DNA from: Sulfuricurvum sp.
GTDB lineage: Bacteria; Campylobacterota; Campylobacteria; Campylobacterales; Sulfurimonadaceae
Direction: 5' to 3'
Assembly (NCBI GenBank): GCA_030696775.1
Contig: JAUYRN010000005.1
Coordinates: 124,001-188,000, forward strand
DNA: 64,000 nt
Shown here in pieces: positions 49,165 through 58,272 of the stretch. Position 1 is the stretch's first letter, and each line of letters begins with the position of its first letter. A program made the position numbers and the translations under genes. The notes beneath the pieces were generated by a model that had not been told where the DNA came from, made no database searches, and worked only from the letters and a program-made list of their open reading frames with translations.

Positions 49165-50595
49165 ATGTTTGAAACCATTATCGGTTTGGAAGTACACGTC
49201 CAGCTTAACACTCAGTCTAAACTTTTTTGCTCATGTCCAACGAGTTTTAATCACGAACAAAACACCAACACATGCCCGACATGTTTAGCACTTCCGGGAG
49301 CATTGCCGGTACTTAACAAAGAAGCAGTTCGTAAAGCAGGTATGTTTGGTACAGCAGTTGGTGCGACTATCAACAGAACATCATTTTTTGACCGTAAAAG
49401 TTATTTTTACCCTGATAGCCCAAGTGCCTACCAAATCACACAGCTTTATACTCCGATCGTTGAACATGGTAATTTGGTTATCGATTTTGAAGATGGAAGC
49501 CACAAAACAATTCGTATTAACCGTGCTCACATCGAAGCGGATGCGGGAAAAAATATCCATGAGGGGGCTATCTCTAAAGTGGATTTGAACCGTGCCGGGA
49601 CACCACTTTTGGAAATCGTATCTGAGCCTGATATGCGTTCAGGGGATGAAGCGATTTTGTATCTTAAAAAGCTTCACTCAATAGTGCGTTATTTGGATAT
49701 ATCGGATGCCAACATGCAAGAAGGGTCTTTCCGAGTAGATGTCAATGTCTCTATTCGTCCTAAGGGAGATGAGAAGCTTTATACCCGTGTTGAGATCAAG
49801 AACATTAACAGTTTCCGATTTATCCAAAAAGCGATTGAACTTGAAGTAGCGCGTCAACGTGAAGCGTGGGAAGATGGCGTATACGAGTCAGAAATCAGAC
49901 AAGAAACTCGTCTTTTCGATCAAGCGAAACAAGAAACACGTTCGATGCGTGGAAAAGAAGAAGCAGCGGATTATCGATATTTTCCTGAACCTGATTTACT
50001 CAAAGTGGTTGTGGATGATGCGATGTATGCGGATGTTATTAATATTCCTGAACTTCCCGATGCAAAAAAAGAGCGGCTGGTTAGCGAGTATGGACTTCGC
50101 GAGTATGATGCGGCTGTTATCACAGCGGATCTTGATACGGCTCACTATTTCGAATCGATGCTGACGTGTGGCATTACCGCTAAAAATGCAGTAACATGGC
50201 TTACTGTTGAGCTTCAAGGGCGACTAAAAGGCGGTATGGGTGCACATGAGTCGGCAATCACCGCACAAACGCTTGGCGGATTGGTTAAGCGTATCGAAGA
50301 AAACGTTATCAGCGGCAAAGCGGGCAAAGAGATTTTGGATTATTTGATTGAAAATGAGACGGATCAGATTGATGACGTGATTGAAAAATTGGGACTCAAA
50401 CAAGTAAGCGATACAGGGGCATTAGAAGCACTTATCGATGAAGTTCTTAACGCTAATCCTGAAAAATTGGCAGAATACAAATCGGGTAAAGATAAACTTT
50501 TCGGATTTTTTGTCGGTCAAGCAATGAAAGCATCTAAAGGTTCGGCAAATCCTCAAACTCTTAATGATCTTTTAGTCGCAAAATTAGCGCAGTAA
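49165..50595 (+). CDS. gatB: Asp-tRNA(Asn)/Glu-tRNA(Gln) amidotransferase subunit B
   Basis: Kinase/transamidase subunit of Gat[25 protein letters not shown] with the zinc Cys pairs (CSC and CPTC), [28 protein letters not shown]-like [15 protein letters not shown], and a C-terminal YqeY-like tail domain. 476 aa, complete. Its partner gatA is 31 kb upstream in the ileS-guaB operon. Confidence 0.96.
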   Translation: MFETIIGLEVHVQLNTQSKLFCSCPTSFNHEQNTNTCPTCLALPGALPVLNKEAVRKAGMFGTAVGATINRTSFFDRKSYFYPDSPSAYQITQLYTPIVEHGNLVIDFEDGSHKTIRINRAHIEADAGKNIHEGAISKVDLNRAGTPLLEIVSEPDMRSGDEAILYLKKLHSIVRYLDISDANMQEGSFRVDVNVSIRPKGDEKLYTRVEIKNINSFRFIQKAIELEVARQREAWEDGVYESEIRQETRLFDQAKQETRSMRGKEEAADYRYFPEPDLLKVVVDDAMYADVINIPELPDAKKERLVSEYGLREYDAAVITADLDTAHYFESMLTCGITAKNAVTWLTVELQGRLKGGMGAHESAITAQTLGGLVKRIEENVISGKAGKEILDYLIENETDQIDDVIEKLGLKQVSDTGALEALIDEVLNANPEKLAEYKSGKDKLFGFFVGQAMKASKGSANPQTLNDLLVAKLAQ

Positions 50596-50603
50596 GAATT
50601 TTT

Positions 50604-52163
50604 ATGTTAAGCAGGTGGATAGTAGGTTTTGCTTTTTTCCTTCACACCTACCACCCCTATCAGCGGACTAAAATCTTTTTTTACAATCTTTTAGAAAATC
50701 AGAACTATAAATATAAAAAGTCTTTTGATATGTTCATGATGGGACTTATTTTTTTAAGTGTCTATATTCTGATCCGTTCGGTTAAACATGAAATACCTCA
50801 TGGATGGCTGCTGTTTAATAATTACGCTATTTCATTAATATTTTTGGTTGAATATCTTCTTCGTTTTTGGTTGCACAGCAACAGTTCTAAAACCATTATT
50901 GAACAATATGAAAGTGATATTTTCCTCCATCGTCCTTTCTCTTTTGCGGGAGCAATGAAAACCATTTTCTTGCAAAAAATGGAGTATGTTTTTTCACCCA
51001 CTGCATTAATTGATTTACTTGCTATTATGCCATTTTTCCATGAGTTTAGATTATTACGTATTTTTATTCTTTTCCGAGTATTAAAACTTTTTCGCTATGC
51101 CAAAAGTTTGCAGCGTCTCATGTCTATTCTTGCTTCCAAAAAGTTTGAAATCTTTACACTGATTCTCTTTACACTGATTATGATTATGGTCTCGTCTGTG
51201 CTCATATACGTAATGGAAGCAAATAATCCAGAGTCACGTATCAATACTCTTTTTGATGCAGTTTATTGGTCGGTTGTGACCATTTTTACGGTTGGATATG
51301 GTGATTTTGTCCCTGTTACGCACGGGGGAAGAATTGTTGCGATGATGATTATTGTCTCAGGTATTGCGGTTATCTCATTTTCAACTTCGATTGTTGTTTC
51401 GGCGTTTACTGAGAAGCTCGATGAAATCAAAGAAGAGAAGGTGATTGACAGAGTAAATGCTCTTAAGCGGATGTATCTCGTGTGCGGGTTTTCACCCTTG
51501 GCACATGAGGTGATCCGAAAGTTGCATAAACATCATGTGCCGATCGTTGTTCTTGAAAAAGATATTAAAAAAGTGCAAGAAGCGCGAAGCAATGGATTGT
51601 TGGCATTGCACTATGATTCTGCTTCTTTGCATACCTACAGCCATTTGAAATTTGATTTTGAGCATCAGATTGAAGCGGTTATTTTATTGCACGAGAGCGA
51701 TGTTTCCAATATTTATACCGCATTGACGATACGTGAGCTGACGAAGACTATTCCTTTGTACTCGGTTTTACAGCATCCTATAAATCGAAAAAAACTTTTT
51801 CTTGCTGGGATTAATCACATTGTTAATACCTATGAATTGGTGGGGATGATGAGTAAAATTATTGCTCGTCAACCGGTTGCTTTTGAAGTGATTCATGCAT
51901 TGCGTTCTGAGGAAACTTCTACGGTGATTGATGAGATCATTCTTGATGCACAGATGAAAGATCGGTTTTATGCCCTATTGGAAGATCCATTGTTTCATCA
52001 GCGCTTTAGTGTTTTGGGCATTTACAGTACACAAGCCAAACAATTTCATTTTAATCCTCATCCTGATAAAAGTATTGAATCCGGGGATGTTGCGATTGTT
52101 CTAGCCAACAGAGGGCTGATTGATGAGTTTCGGTCAAAACTCCACCGAAGAGGAAAATTATGA
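50604..52163 (+). CDS. Voltage-gated-type K+ channel with RCK (TrkA-N) domain
   Basis: 519 aa. Six membrane helices in the voltage-sensor plus pore layout: a positively charged S4-like helix (FRLLRIFILFRVLKLFRYAKSL, Arg/Lys every third residue) and the pore with selectivity filter TVGYGD at 229-234. Cytoplasmic RCK_N domain from about 290 (MYLVCGFSPLAHEVIRKL, the Rossmann strand with a non-canonical GFSPLA loop), then a degenerate RCK_C half. The next gene, overlapping by 4 bases, encodes a second TrkA-type RCK protein. Confidence 0.88.
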   Translation: MLSRWIVGFAFFLHTYHPYQRTKIFFYNLLENQNYKYKKSFDMFMMGLIFLSVYILIRSVKHEIPHGWLLFNNYAISLIFLVEYLLRFWLHSNSSKTIIEQYESDIFLHRPFSFAGAMKTIFLQKMEYVFSPTALIDLLAIMPFFHEFRLLRIFILFRVLKLFRYAKSLQRLMSILASKKFEIFTLILFTLIMIMVSSVLIYVMEANNPESRINTLFDAVYWSVVTIFTVGYGDFVPVTHGGRIVAMMIIVSGIAVISFSTSIVVSAFTEKLDEIKEEKVIDRVNALKRMYLVCGFSPLAHEVIRKLHKHHVPIVVLEKDIKKVQEARSNGLLALHYDSASLHTYSHLKFDFEHQIEAVILLHESDVSNIYTALTIRELTKTIPLYSVLQHPINRKKLFLAGINHIVNTYELVGMMSKIIARQPVAFEVIHALRSEETSTVIDEIILDAQMKDRFYALLEDPLFHQRFSVLGIYSTQAKQFHFNPHPDKSIESGDVAIVLANRGLIDEFRSKLHRRGKL

Positions 52164-52864
52164 AGCCACGCTGCGCTGCAATCTTCGGATACAATGAGTA
52201 TTCCAAGCAAATTGTGAAACAAATAACCAGCACATTTGACAATGTTGGAGTATTTGTCATTGATGAAGTCGAGTTTTTAGAGGCAAAAAATGATGGTATT
52301 AATGCTGGTAGATTTGATTTAAGTGATGATTGGCAATCGATAGAGGCACAATTTGATGTCGAGGGGCTGGTTGTTTTTTGTGCTCTTGCGGATGATGCAG
52401 AAAATGTTTTTTTGACCATTTCTCTTCGTGCAACATTTGAAAAACTTTTTATTATTGCTCTTGCTCAAGACAATGAGAGCATGATGAAGATGAAAAGTGC
52501 AGGCGCAGACAAAGTGATGCCAATTTTGCAAATTGCAGCGAATGTTATCCATGATATTTTGAGTAAACCGATTATGACGCAAGTTTTGCATGACGTTTTG
52601 TATGAAGACAGTCCTTTGAACATTATGGAAGTAGAAGTGGGAGATACTTCCCCTTTTAATGGACTCTATTTGCATGATCTCCATTTTAAGCGTGATTTTG
52701 ATCTTATTTTATTGGCGATAGTCGATCAGGAGATGGGGACAACGTTTAGTTTTGCATCAAAAGGGCACAATCACCATATTGATGCAGGAGATATTTTGGT
52801 TTTTATGGGTTATACAGATAAATTAAATCTGATAAAGCAATGGAATGATGGGGTGAGTATATGA
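52160..52864 (+). CDS. TrkA-type RCK regulator of the K+ channel
   Basis: 234 aa, no membrane helices. RCK_N with Rossmann start AAIFGYNEYSKQIVKQI (GxNxxS in place of GxGxxG) and a C-terminal RCK_C with NIMEVEVGDTSPFNGLYLHDL and DAGDILVFMGYTDKL. Its start overlaps the channel stop and its stop overlaps gpsA (ATGA), so it is made with the channel and probably forms the gating ring with its RCK domain. Confidence 0.82.
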   Translation: MKPRCAAIFGYNEYSKQIVKQITSTFDNVGVFVIDEVEFLEAKNDGINAGRFDLSDDWQSIEAQFDVEGLVVFCALADDAENVFLTISLRATFEKLFIIALAQDNESMMKMKSAGADKVMPILQIAANVIHDILSKPIMTQVLHDVLYEDSPLNIMEVEVGDTSPFNGLYLHDLHFKRDFDLILLAIVDQEMGTTFSFASKGHNHHIDAGDILVFMGYTDKLNLIKQWNDGVSI

Positions 52865-53748
52865 AAGTAGGAGTCATTGGTGCTGGGAAATGGGGTGAAG
52901 CTCTTGCATTTGCACTCAGTGAAAAAAACGATGTTATAATCACTTCTCGTACCCCTCGTGATTGGAAAAATTTTAAATCATTATCTGAAGTATTAGCGTG
53001 TGAGTACCTCATAATCACGGTTCCTGCACAGCAAGTTGCCCAGTGGCTTGAGGAAAATTTTATCTACCATGGACAAAAAATATTGGTTGCAGCAAAAGGG
53101 ATTGAAGCTTCATCCGGAAGATTTTTAAATGAGATTTATGCACAGTATATTCCGGAAGAAAATCTCAGTTTTTTATCGGGTCCTTCATTTGCGTCAGAAG
53201 TCATTCGCTCATTGCCGACGGCGTTGGTGATTAACTCGCGCTCTACACAAACTGCCCATGAGTTTGCGGCATTGTTTCCGAAATTTATTCGTACCTATAT
53301 CAGTGATGACGTGATGGGTGCAGAAATTGCAGGTGCTTATAAAAATGTTATTGCGATTGCTGCTGGTATTTGTGAAGGATTGGGTTTAGGACATAATGCG
53401 GCGGCTTCTCTTATATCCAGAGGTTTAGTAGAGATGCAACGCTTTGGCAAGGTCTATGGTGCGGATGACGATACATTTTTAGGTCTTAGCGGGGCAGGGG
53501 ATTTATTTTTGACAGCCAGTTCATCCATGTCACGTAACTACCGAGTTGGTTTAGGTTTAGCAAGTGGAAAAACCAAAGAGGCAGTATGTTCTGAAATCGG
53601 TGAAGTGAGTGAGGGGATCGGTACGGCATATGCACTTCATGAGATCGCGCAAACCAAAGGAATTTATCTCCCGATTGCTGCGGAAGTCTATGCTATTTTA
53701 GAGGGGAAATCTCCAAAACAGAGTTTAAAAGATTTGATAGAACGGTAA
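52861..53748 (+). CDS. gpsA: Glycerol-3-phosphate dehydrogenase [NAD(P)+]
   Basis: Provides sn-glycerol-3-phosphate for phospholipid synthesis. IGAGKWGEALAFAL at 5-18 (dinucleotide loop), AAKGIEASSG, LSGPSFASEV, the active-site Lys in EIAGAYKNVIAIAAGI and GLSGAGDLFLTASS. 295 aa, compact bacterial form. Terminal gene of the channel operon. Confidence 0.94.
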   Translation: MKVGVIGAGKWGEALAFALSEKNDVIITSRTPRDWKNFKSLSEVLACEYLIITVPAQQVAQWLEENFIYHGQKILVAAKGIEASSGRFLNEIYAQYIPEENLSFLSGPSFASEVIRSLPTALVINSRSTQTAHEFAALFPKFIRTYISDDVMGAEIAGAYKNVIAIAAGICEGLGLGHNAAASLISRGLVEMQRFGKVYGADDDTFLGLSGAGDLFLTASSSMSRNYRVGLGLASGKTKEAVCSEIGEVSEGIGTAYALHEIAQTKGIYLPIAAEVYAILEGKSPKQSLKDLIER

Positions 53749-53754
53749 TGATTT

Positions 53755-53780
53755 GTCATTCCCGCGAAGGCGGGGATGAC
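53755..53780. repeat. REP-like inverted repeat after gpsA
   Basis: GTCATTCCCGC-GAAG-GCGGGGATGAC, an 11-bp stem with one mismatch (T-G), of the widespread GTCATTCCCGCGAAAGCGGG type. It lies 6 bases behind the gpsA stop and may double as a terminator. Confidence 0.6.
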
Positions 53781-53807
53781 GAATACAATAATTAAAAGGG
53801 AAAAAAT

Positions 53808-54098
53808 ATGCTAGTACACATCGTCATGTTTCAATTCAAAGAAGAAAATAAAGAGGCGAATTTAGTGCAGGTTAAAGCAATGCTTGACGCACTTCCTTCT
53901 AAAATAGATACACTTAAAAGTATGGAAGTCGGTATGGATATAAGCCGTAGCGAACGCTCATTTGATTTGGTTTTGACTTCACTGTTTGAAGATCAGGGAG
54001 GGCTAAATGAATATGCTGTTCATCCTGCACATTTGGAAGTTGTGAGTGTTATCAAAGAAGTAACAAGTCTTGCAAAAGTGGTTGATTATATCCAATAG
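53808..54098 (+). CDS. Dabb (stress-responsive A/B barrel) domain protein
   Basis: 96 aa, one domain. Opening VHIVMFQFKEENKE, ALPSKIDTLKSMEVGMDISRSERSFDLVLTSLFEDQGGLNEYAVHPAHLEVVSVIKEV is the complete Dabb fold with the conserved YAVHPAH. These small dimeric barrels include haem- or ligand-binding and stress-induced members; role unknown. AAAAGGG ribosome site. Confidence 0.88.
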   Translation: MLVHIVMFQFKEENKEANLVQVKAMLDALPSKIDTLKSMEVGMDISRSERSFDLVLTSLFEDQGGLNEYAVHPAHLEVVSVIKEVTSLAKVVDYIQ

Positions 54099-54165
54099 TT
54101 TTTGAACTCATTTTTTTCTTATTTGGTTGGAGTAGAATATTTCTATACCAATTCGGAGGTTTCGT

Positions 54166-54501
54166 ATGAAAACATTAATGAGTTTAGTATCGGCTTCGGC
54201 TATTTTGGCAACGTTAGCATTTGCTGAAACACCTGTACAAAATCAAGAGCAGGTTCAAAATAAAGTGCAAAATGAAATTCAAAATCGCTTTAGAACGATG
54301 AGTACAGATGAATTGTTAGAAAAACGGGGAACAATGACATCTCAACAAGAGCGTGAACAGCTTCATAATGAACTGATGACCCGTGAGCAAAAAATGACGA
54401 AAGAACAAAAAGAAAAGTTCAATAAGCGTCCTCCTGAAAATCGTATTCCAAAAGGAATGGGTCAAGGCGGAGGAGCTGGTGGCGGTAAAGGAGGGCGTTA
54501 A
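54166..54501 (+). CDS. Secreted DUF1104-like protein
   Basis: 111 aa. Signal peptide cleaved after AFA (about residue 20). Gln/Asn-rich stretch (NQEQVQNKVQNEIQNRF), a helical segment FRTMSTDELLEKRGTMTSQQEREQLHNELMTREQKMTKEQKEKF recalling the Campylobacterota DUF1104 family (MSTDELLE), and a Gly-rich tail. Ribosome site TCGGAGG. The stop sits in a terminator hairpin. Function unknown. Confidence 0.65.
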   Translation: MKTLMSLVSASAILATLAFAETPVQNQEQVQNKVQNEIQNRFRTMSTDELLEKRGTMTSQQEREQLHNELMTREQKMTKEQKEKFNKRPPENRIPKGMGQGGGAGGGKGGR

Positions 54502-54513
54502 TCGTCCTTTTTT
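54492..54513 (+). terminator. Intrinsic terminator after the DUF1104-like gene
   Basis: AGGGCG-TTAAT-CGTCCT then TTTTT; six base pairs with one G-T. The hairpin includes the stop codon. Confidence 0.75.
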
Positions 54514-54534
54514 ACGTTAAAGAGGCATTATTAA

Positions 54535-56484
54535 TTATTTTTTAAGTGCCTCTATTTCTTCTACTTTTTCCTCGATTGTCAGTAACTCTTCTACTTTTTC
54601 TTCATAAAGCGCTTTGGTTTTTTCGAGTTCATCCGCCAAAGTACGAATTCCCTTTTCTTCATAACACTTTGGATTTGCTAAACATGCGTTAAGTTCATCC
54701 ATTTTAGCTTCAATTAGTTCAATTTCTTTGGGTAATGTTTCCAAAGCTCGAGTCTCATTGTAGGTGAGTTTGAATATTTTTGGCTTGTCTTGAATGGCTG
54801 TTTGAGATACTGGTTTTGCGAATTCCAGTGCCATGGCATCTATTTCTTGAAGCTCTTTCTCATCGTCGAGGTATTCACTGTAAGCTTTAAGACTCTCTTC
54901 GATCGTCCCGTCCCCTTTAAAAATAAAGAGTTTTTTAGCAATTTTATCAACAAAATAGCGGTCATGGCTTACCAATATGACAGCTCCGGGAAAATTTTGG
55001 AGTTTCTCTTCTAAAATATTGATAGTTGGGATATCGAGATCATTGGTCGGCTCATCGAGGATGAGAATGTCTACTTTTTTGGTGAAAAGGAGGGCAAGGG
55101 CTACTCGATTTTTTTCTCCACCGCTGAGCGTCCCGATTTTTTTATCCAAAAATTCTCTGGGAAAAAGAAAGTTTTTGAGATAGCCGTAGACATGATAATC
55201 TGTCCCTTGTGCGTCCACTCGATCACCGCCATGAGGACAAAATGTCTCAACGAGGTTAAGTGAATCATCGAGCATTTCGCGGTGCTGATCGAAATAGCCA
55301 ATGCTTAGTTCCCCTTGCTTGATAATTCCGCTTGTGGGTTTAAGTCGTCCTAGAAGTGCTTTGAGGAGAGTTGATTTTCCGCTTCCGTTAGGTCCTACGA
55401 CGGCTATGACATCTTTTTGCAAAATCCGCGTTGAAAAATCTTTGATGAGAAGTTTATCCCCTAGTGTCAGGCCTAAATGCTCCAATTCAAAGAGCATCTT
55501 TTGACGATTTACCCCTTCTCCACGGTTGAAATGTTTGGCTTCGCGTTCCAGCTCGAGACGCATTTTATGAATTTTACTGGGGTTGTTTTTGGCATCTTCG
55601 CGTAAAGCCAATACCCGTTCTTTCCGTCCTTCGTTACGTTTTAGACGTGCTTTAACTCCACGGGATAGCCATTCATTTTCAGTTTTAAGCAGTTTGAGTA
55701 GGTTGTCGTGCTGTTGTGCCATCGTGCGTAATAATTCTTGCTTTTGTGTCAAATAATTGCTGTAACCTCCTGTGAATTCACGCAGAGCGCAATCTTCAAC
55801 TTCGATGGTTTTCGTGGCGATTTGGTCGATAAAATAACGGTCATGGGAGATAAAAAGGAGAGTAAACTTTTCTTTTAAAATCAGTTCTTCGAGAAACTCT
55901 ACCATGTAAACGTCGAGGTGATTGGTGGGTTCATCCAGTAGGAGAATATCAGGCTTGAGAAGCAGTAATGATGCGAGAGCAACACGGCGTTGCTCCCCAC
56001 CGCTGAGTAAATCAACGTTTTTATTTTCATACTCCGTGAGCATAAAGTGATGCATGATACGCACGATTTTATCGTCCAAATTCCAAGCGTTATGATGATC
56101 TAGGAAATTACTTAAACGTGCTTGTTCATCCAGTAGTGCAGTATTTTCAAATTCGGTTGCGAGAAGAGCAGAAATCTCATCAAAACGGACTTTGGACGTT
56201 CGTAGTTCTCCCAATCCTGCTTCGACTGCTTCTCGAACGGTGTGAGACGGGTCAAATTTCGGAACTTGAGAGAGCATTTTGATCTCAATTCCTTGGCGTG
56301 TCATGCGCTCGCCCTCATCAGCATCAAGTGAGCCGTGGACGATTTTCATCAGAGTTGATTTGCCGCTGCCGTTTTTGCCGACGATAACAACACGCTCACC
56401 CTCATCGATGTGAAAGTTAATACTTTCTAAAATTTTCTGCGCTTCGTAGTGTTTGCTAACACCGAGTAGATCGACTAATGCCAT
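54535..56484 (-). CDS. uup: ABC-F ATPase (Uup-like)
   Basis: 649 aa. Two ABC domains: first Walker A GKNGSGKST (36-44) and signature LSGGEQRRVALASLLLLKPDILLLDEPTNHLD; second GPNGSGKST and LSGGEKNRVALALL. The C-terminal ~100 residues are a Glu/Lys coiled coil as in Uup. ABC-F proteins act on ribosomes or, for Uup, on branched DNA; no membrane helices. Its start region (GGAATAATTTATGGCA on the coding strand) exists twice: here and at 58404-58419, so an ancestral upstream gene has been split off by the island between. Confidence 0.92.
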   Translation of the reverse strand: MALVDLLGVSKHYEAQKILESINFHIDEGERVVIVGKNGSGKSTLMKIVHGSLDADEGERMTRQGIEIKMLSQVPKFDPSHTVREAVEAGLGELRTSKVRFDEISALLATEFENTALLDEQARLSNFLDHHNAWNLDDKIVRIMHHFMLTEYENKNVDLLSGGEQRRVALASLLLLKPDILLLDEPTNHLDVYMVEFLEELILKEKFTLLFISHDRYFIDQIATKTIEVEDCALREFTGGYSNYLTQKQELLRTMAQQHDNLLKLLKTENEWLSRGVKARLKRNEGRKERVLALREDAKNNPSKIHKMRLELEREAKHFNRGEGVNRQKMLFELEHLGLTLGDKLLIKDFSTRILQKDVIAVVGPNGSGKSTLLKALLGRLKPTSGIIKQGELSIGYFDQHREMLDDSLNLVETFCPHGGDRVDAQGTDYHVYGYLKNFLFPREFLDKKIGTLSGGEKNRVALALLFTKKVDILILDEPTNDLDIPTINILEEKLQNFPGAVILVSHDRYFVDKIAKKLFIFKGDGTIEESLKAYSEYLDDEKELQEIDAMALEFAKPVSQTAIQDKPKIFKLTYNETRALETLPKEIELIEAKMDELNACLANPKCYEEKGIRTLADELEKTKALYEEKVEELLTIEEKVEEIEALKK

Positions 56485-56494
56485 AAATTATTCC
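56479..56494. repeat. 16-bp direct repeat, copy at uup start
   Basis: TGCCATAAATTATTCC on the plus strand, containing the uup start codon. An exact second copy is at 58404-58419, where it covers the stop of the upstream membrane protein gene. The two copies bracket the toxin-antitoxin/nuclease island. Confidence 0.75.
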
Positions 56495-56784
56495 TAAGTT
56501 CTTTGGTGCCAATAAAATGGTTTTTGATTTTGATGCATAACGGCGATAATGGTAATATGGTCGTTTGTATGCTGATACACAAGTCCAAAGGGAAAACGAT
56601 TGCATAAACAACGTCGTGTACTTTTAGTCATTGATTGCCATGCATTGGGGAAATCGATAATGCGTAATATAGTTGCATAAACTTCTTGTGCGAATTCTAA
56701 TCCTAATCCTATTTGTTGTTCTTCATAATAATCAATAGCATGATTAAATTCTAATTCAGCATCAGGGAAAAAACTAAAATTCAT
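56494..56784 (-). CDS. RelE/ParE family toxin
   Basis: 96 aa. The ParE-type fold is visible in SFFPDAELEFNHAIDYYEEQQIGLGLEFAQEVYATILRIIDFPNAW and in the later strands FPFGLVYQHTNDHITIIAVMHQNQKPFYW. Such proteins inhibit gyrase (ParE) or cleave mRNA at the ribosome (RelE); which applies is not readable. The stop TAG lies right beside the uup ATG. Four-base overlap with the antitoxin gene upstream. Confidence 0.85.
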   Translation of the reverse strand: MNFSFFPDAELEFNHAIDYYEEQQIGLGLEFAQEVYATILRIIDFPNAWQSMTKSTRRCLCNRFPFGLVYQHTNDHITIIAVMHQNQKPFYWHQRT

Positions 56785-57014
56785 TTGCTAAGGCGATTTT
56801 TGATTTTTTGAAAGACTTCTTTCCCATCTATTGGGGTAATTGTTCCTGAATCGAGTATTTGAACACGTTTTTCAATCTCTTGTTTCCATAACTCTTCAAC
56901 AATCTCTGAGTGAGGGTTTAAACTTGACAATAATTTTTCAATCAATTTTGTTTTGATATCAATAGGCATAAAATCCACTTGTGATAAGAGCTGGTTTGTG
57001 TCTAGTGCTACCAT
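56781..57014 (-). CDS. Antitoxin of the RelE/ParE pair (addiction module component type)
   Basis: 77 aa. LLSQVDFMPIDIKTKLIEKLLSSLNPHSEIVEELWKQEIEKRVQILDSGTITPIDGKEVFQKIKNRL follows the CHP02574 'addiction module' pattern (LLS; EELW..E...R; G..I..V). It has no DNA-binding domain of its own beyond the short N terminus. Overlaps the toxin start (ATGA) and precedes it, the usual antitoxin-toxin order. Confidence 0.85.
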   Translation of the reverse strand: MVALDTNQLLSQVDFMPIDIKTKLIEKLLSSLNPHSEIVEELWKQEIEKRVQILDSGTITPIDGKEVFQKIKNRLSK

Positions 57015-57217
57015 GATATACGCCCTTTTAATGAAATACTTATTCTACGGACATTATAGCTAAAACAGGAGAATTCAAAATACGGTTTCATTAAAAAGAT
57101 AAATGAAATGTTTATGCCTTGGAGAGAATATTTGCGCGAATTATAGCGGATAGGAGTTTGTGAGTGGTGATGCTACAACTTTATTGCTTTTGTCATGAAA
57201 AAAGTATAATAGTTTTT

Positions 57218-57236
57218 TTAACATTTAACGCCTCGT
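57218..57236. repeat. 19-bp inverted repeat, left arm
   Basis: TTAACATTTAACGCCTCGT, the exact reverse complement of 58273-58291. It contains the stop codon of the nuclease gene. A TATAAT box at 57205-57210 on the plus strand points across it. Confidence 0.85.
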
Positions 57237-58063
57237 TGGATAGACCCGTTGGATTTTGGATGGTTGGATGTTAATTTTATTACCTGTATATCTGCGTTTA
57301 TTAGCTGTTTGATTGCAGGGATAGTATTTAGTTGGCTATTATGCAGTTTGTCTGTTGTTTTAACCTCGACAAAACAAACAATATTTTCCTTGACTAGTGT
57401 TAAGTCTGGCCATCCATTCCGATGTTCTGGATTCATAGCAATCCATTTAGCAATAAGACAATACTCATCTTTCGTAAGTGCATCATACATTTTCTCTAAA
57501 AAATTCATATTAAGACCTGGATACCATTCATTTATAGCTGGATAGGATAAGATTTCTTCGCATGCTGATAGGTATTTGGAACGATCAGTTTCATATATCT
57601 CTTTCATGATGCTATTGAGTTGATCTTCATTCTTTTCTGCTAAGACATTAATGCCTTTAAGACAAGCATCTTCTCTCGCGTTAATGCATGTTCCATAAAA
57701 GTAACTTGTTTTTGTTAATTCATCCAAGCATAAACCCTTTAAAACCAATCCGATAGCTCCACCTTCACAATAAGCCCCTACAAAGCCAAGATTAGAGAAA
57801 TATTGCCATGCCCAAATTTCAGGTTTTTTGGATTTATCCCATTCAAGTACTTGAATCGGCAAGCTAAGCTTTTCGCATTGCAACACAAGAGAGAGATTGG
57901 AAATAATATATCGCTCACCTTCTTCAGTAATATTAAATTCATTATTGAGATAGTTTCTAGAAGCTAGCCCTTTTAATTGAGTTTTGTTAGCACTAGATAC
58001 ACAATTTCCATTGTAGGCGTCCATTAGGATTTTTTTCATAGAGTCTGTTAGTGGGCGATTCAT
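57218..58063 (-). CDS. VRR-NUC domain nuclease-like protein
   Basis: 281 aa. C-terminal VRR-NUC (PD-(D/E)xK) motif: RNGWPDLTLVKENIVCFVEVKTTDKLHNSQ with Asp220, Glu233, Lys235 and Gln244. The preceding 200 residues are uncharacterised: an N-terminal helical section (TEEGERYIISNLSL looks like a winged-helix segment) and five or six Cys scattered (including CEGGAIGLVLKGLCL and YGTCINAREDACL). VRR-NUC proteins are structure-specific nucleases (FAN1 type, phage resolvases). The gene stop lies within the left inverted repeat; the start is at 58063, and 210 bases separate it from the right arm. A+T-rich; acquired. Confidence 0.72.
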   Translation of the reverse strand: MNRPLTDSMKKILMDAYNGNCVSSANKTQLKGLASRNYLNNEFNITEEGERYIISNLSLVLQCEKLSLPIQVLEWDKSKKPEIWAWQYFSNLGFVGAYCEGGAIGLVLKGLCLDELTKTSYFYGTCINAREDACLKGINVLAEKNEDQLNSIMKEIYETDRSKYLSACEEILSYPAINEWYPGLNMNFLEKMYDALTKDEYCLIAKWIAMNPEHRNGWPDLTLVKENIVCFVEVKTTDKLHNSQLNTIPAIKQLINADIQVIKLTSNHPKSNGSIQRGVKC

Positions 58064-58201
58064 TTATTTTCCTTTTCAACGTCTTGCTTACCAGAAAATT
58101 TTCTCTCACTCTTCTGTATAAGAGTGTCTAATGCCTGTCTACATTCCCACTTAAAAAGTCACTGCCATTAAGTTAAGAAACCAATGGTTATTTCTGCTTT
58201 C

Positions 58202-58258
58202 GGAAGTGGGACTTTAGTCCCGCTATTTATCCTTTTGCGACACTGAAGTGTCACTTCC
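58202..58258. repeat. Cloverleaf-like repeat with three nested palindromes
   Basis: Outer stem GGAAGTG (58202-58208)/CACTTCC (58252-58258); inside it two 6-bp hairpins, GGGACT-TT-AGTCCC (58208-58221) and GACACT-GA-AGTGTC (58239-58252). The GGGACTTTAGTCCC unit is a common short repeat in bacteria. It lies inside the 19-bp inverted repeats, upstream of the nuclease gene. Confidence 0.6.
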
Positions 58259-58272
58259 AAAAAGCTAAATAT

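Noticed and set aside
57061-57117. TTTCATT...AATGAAA small palindrome upstream of the antitoxin gene as an operator
   Set aside because: The 7-bp arms are A+T-rich and of a type expected by chance in this composition; position alone is not enough to call an operator.
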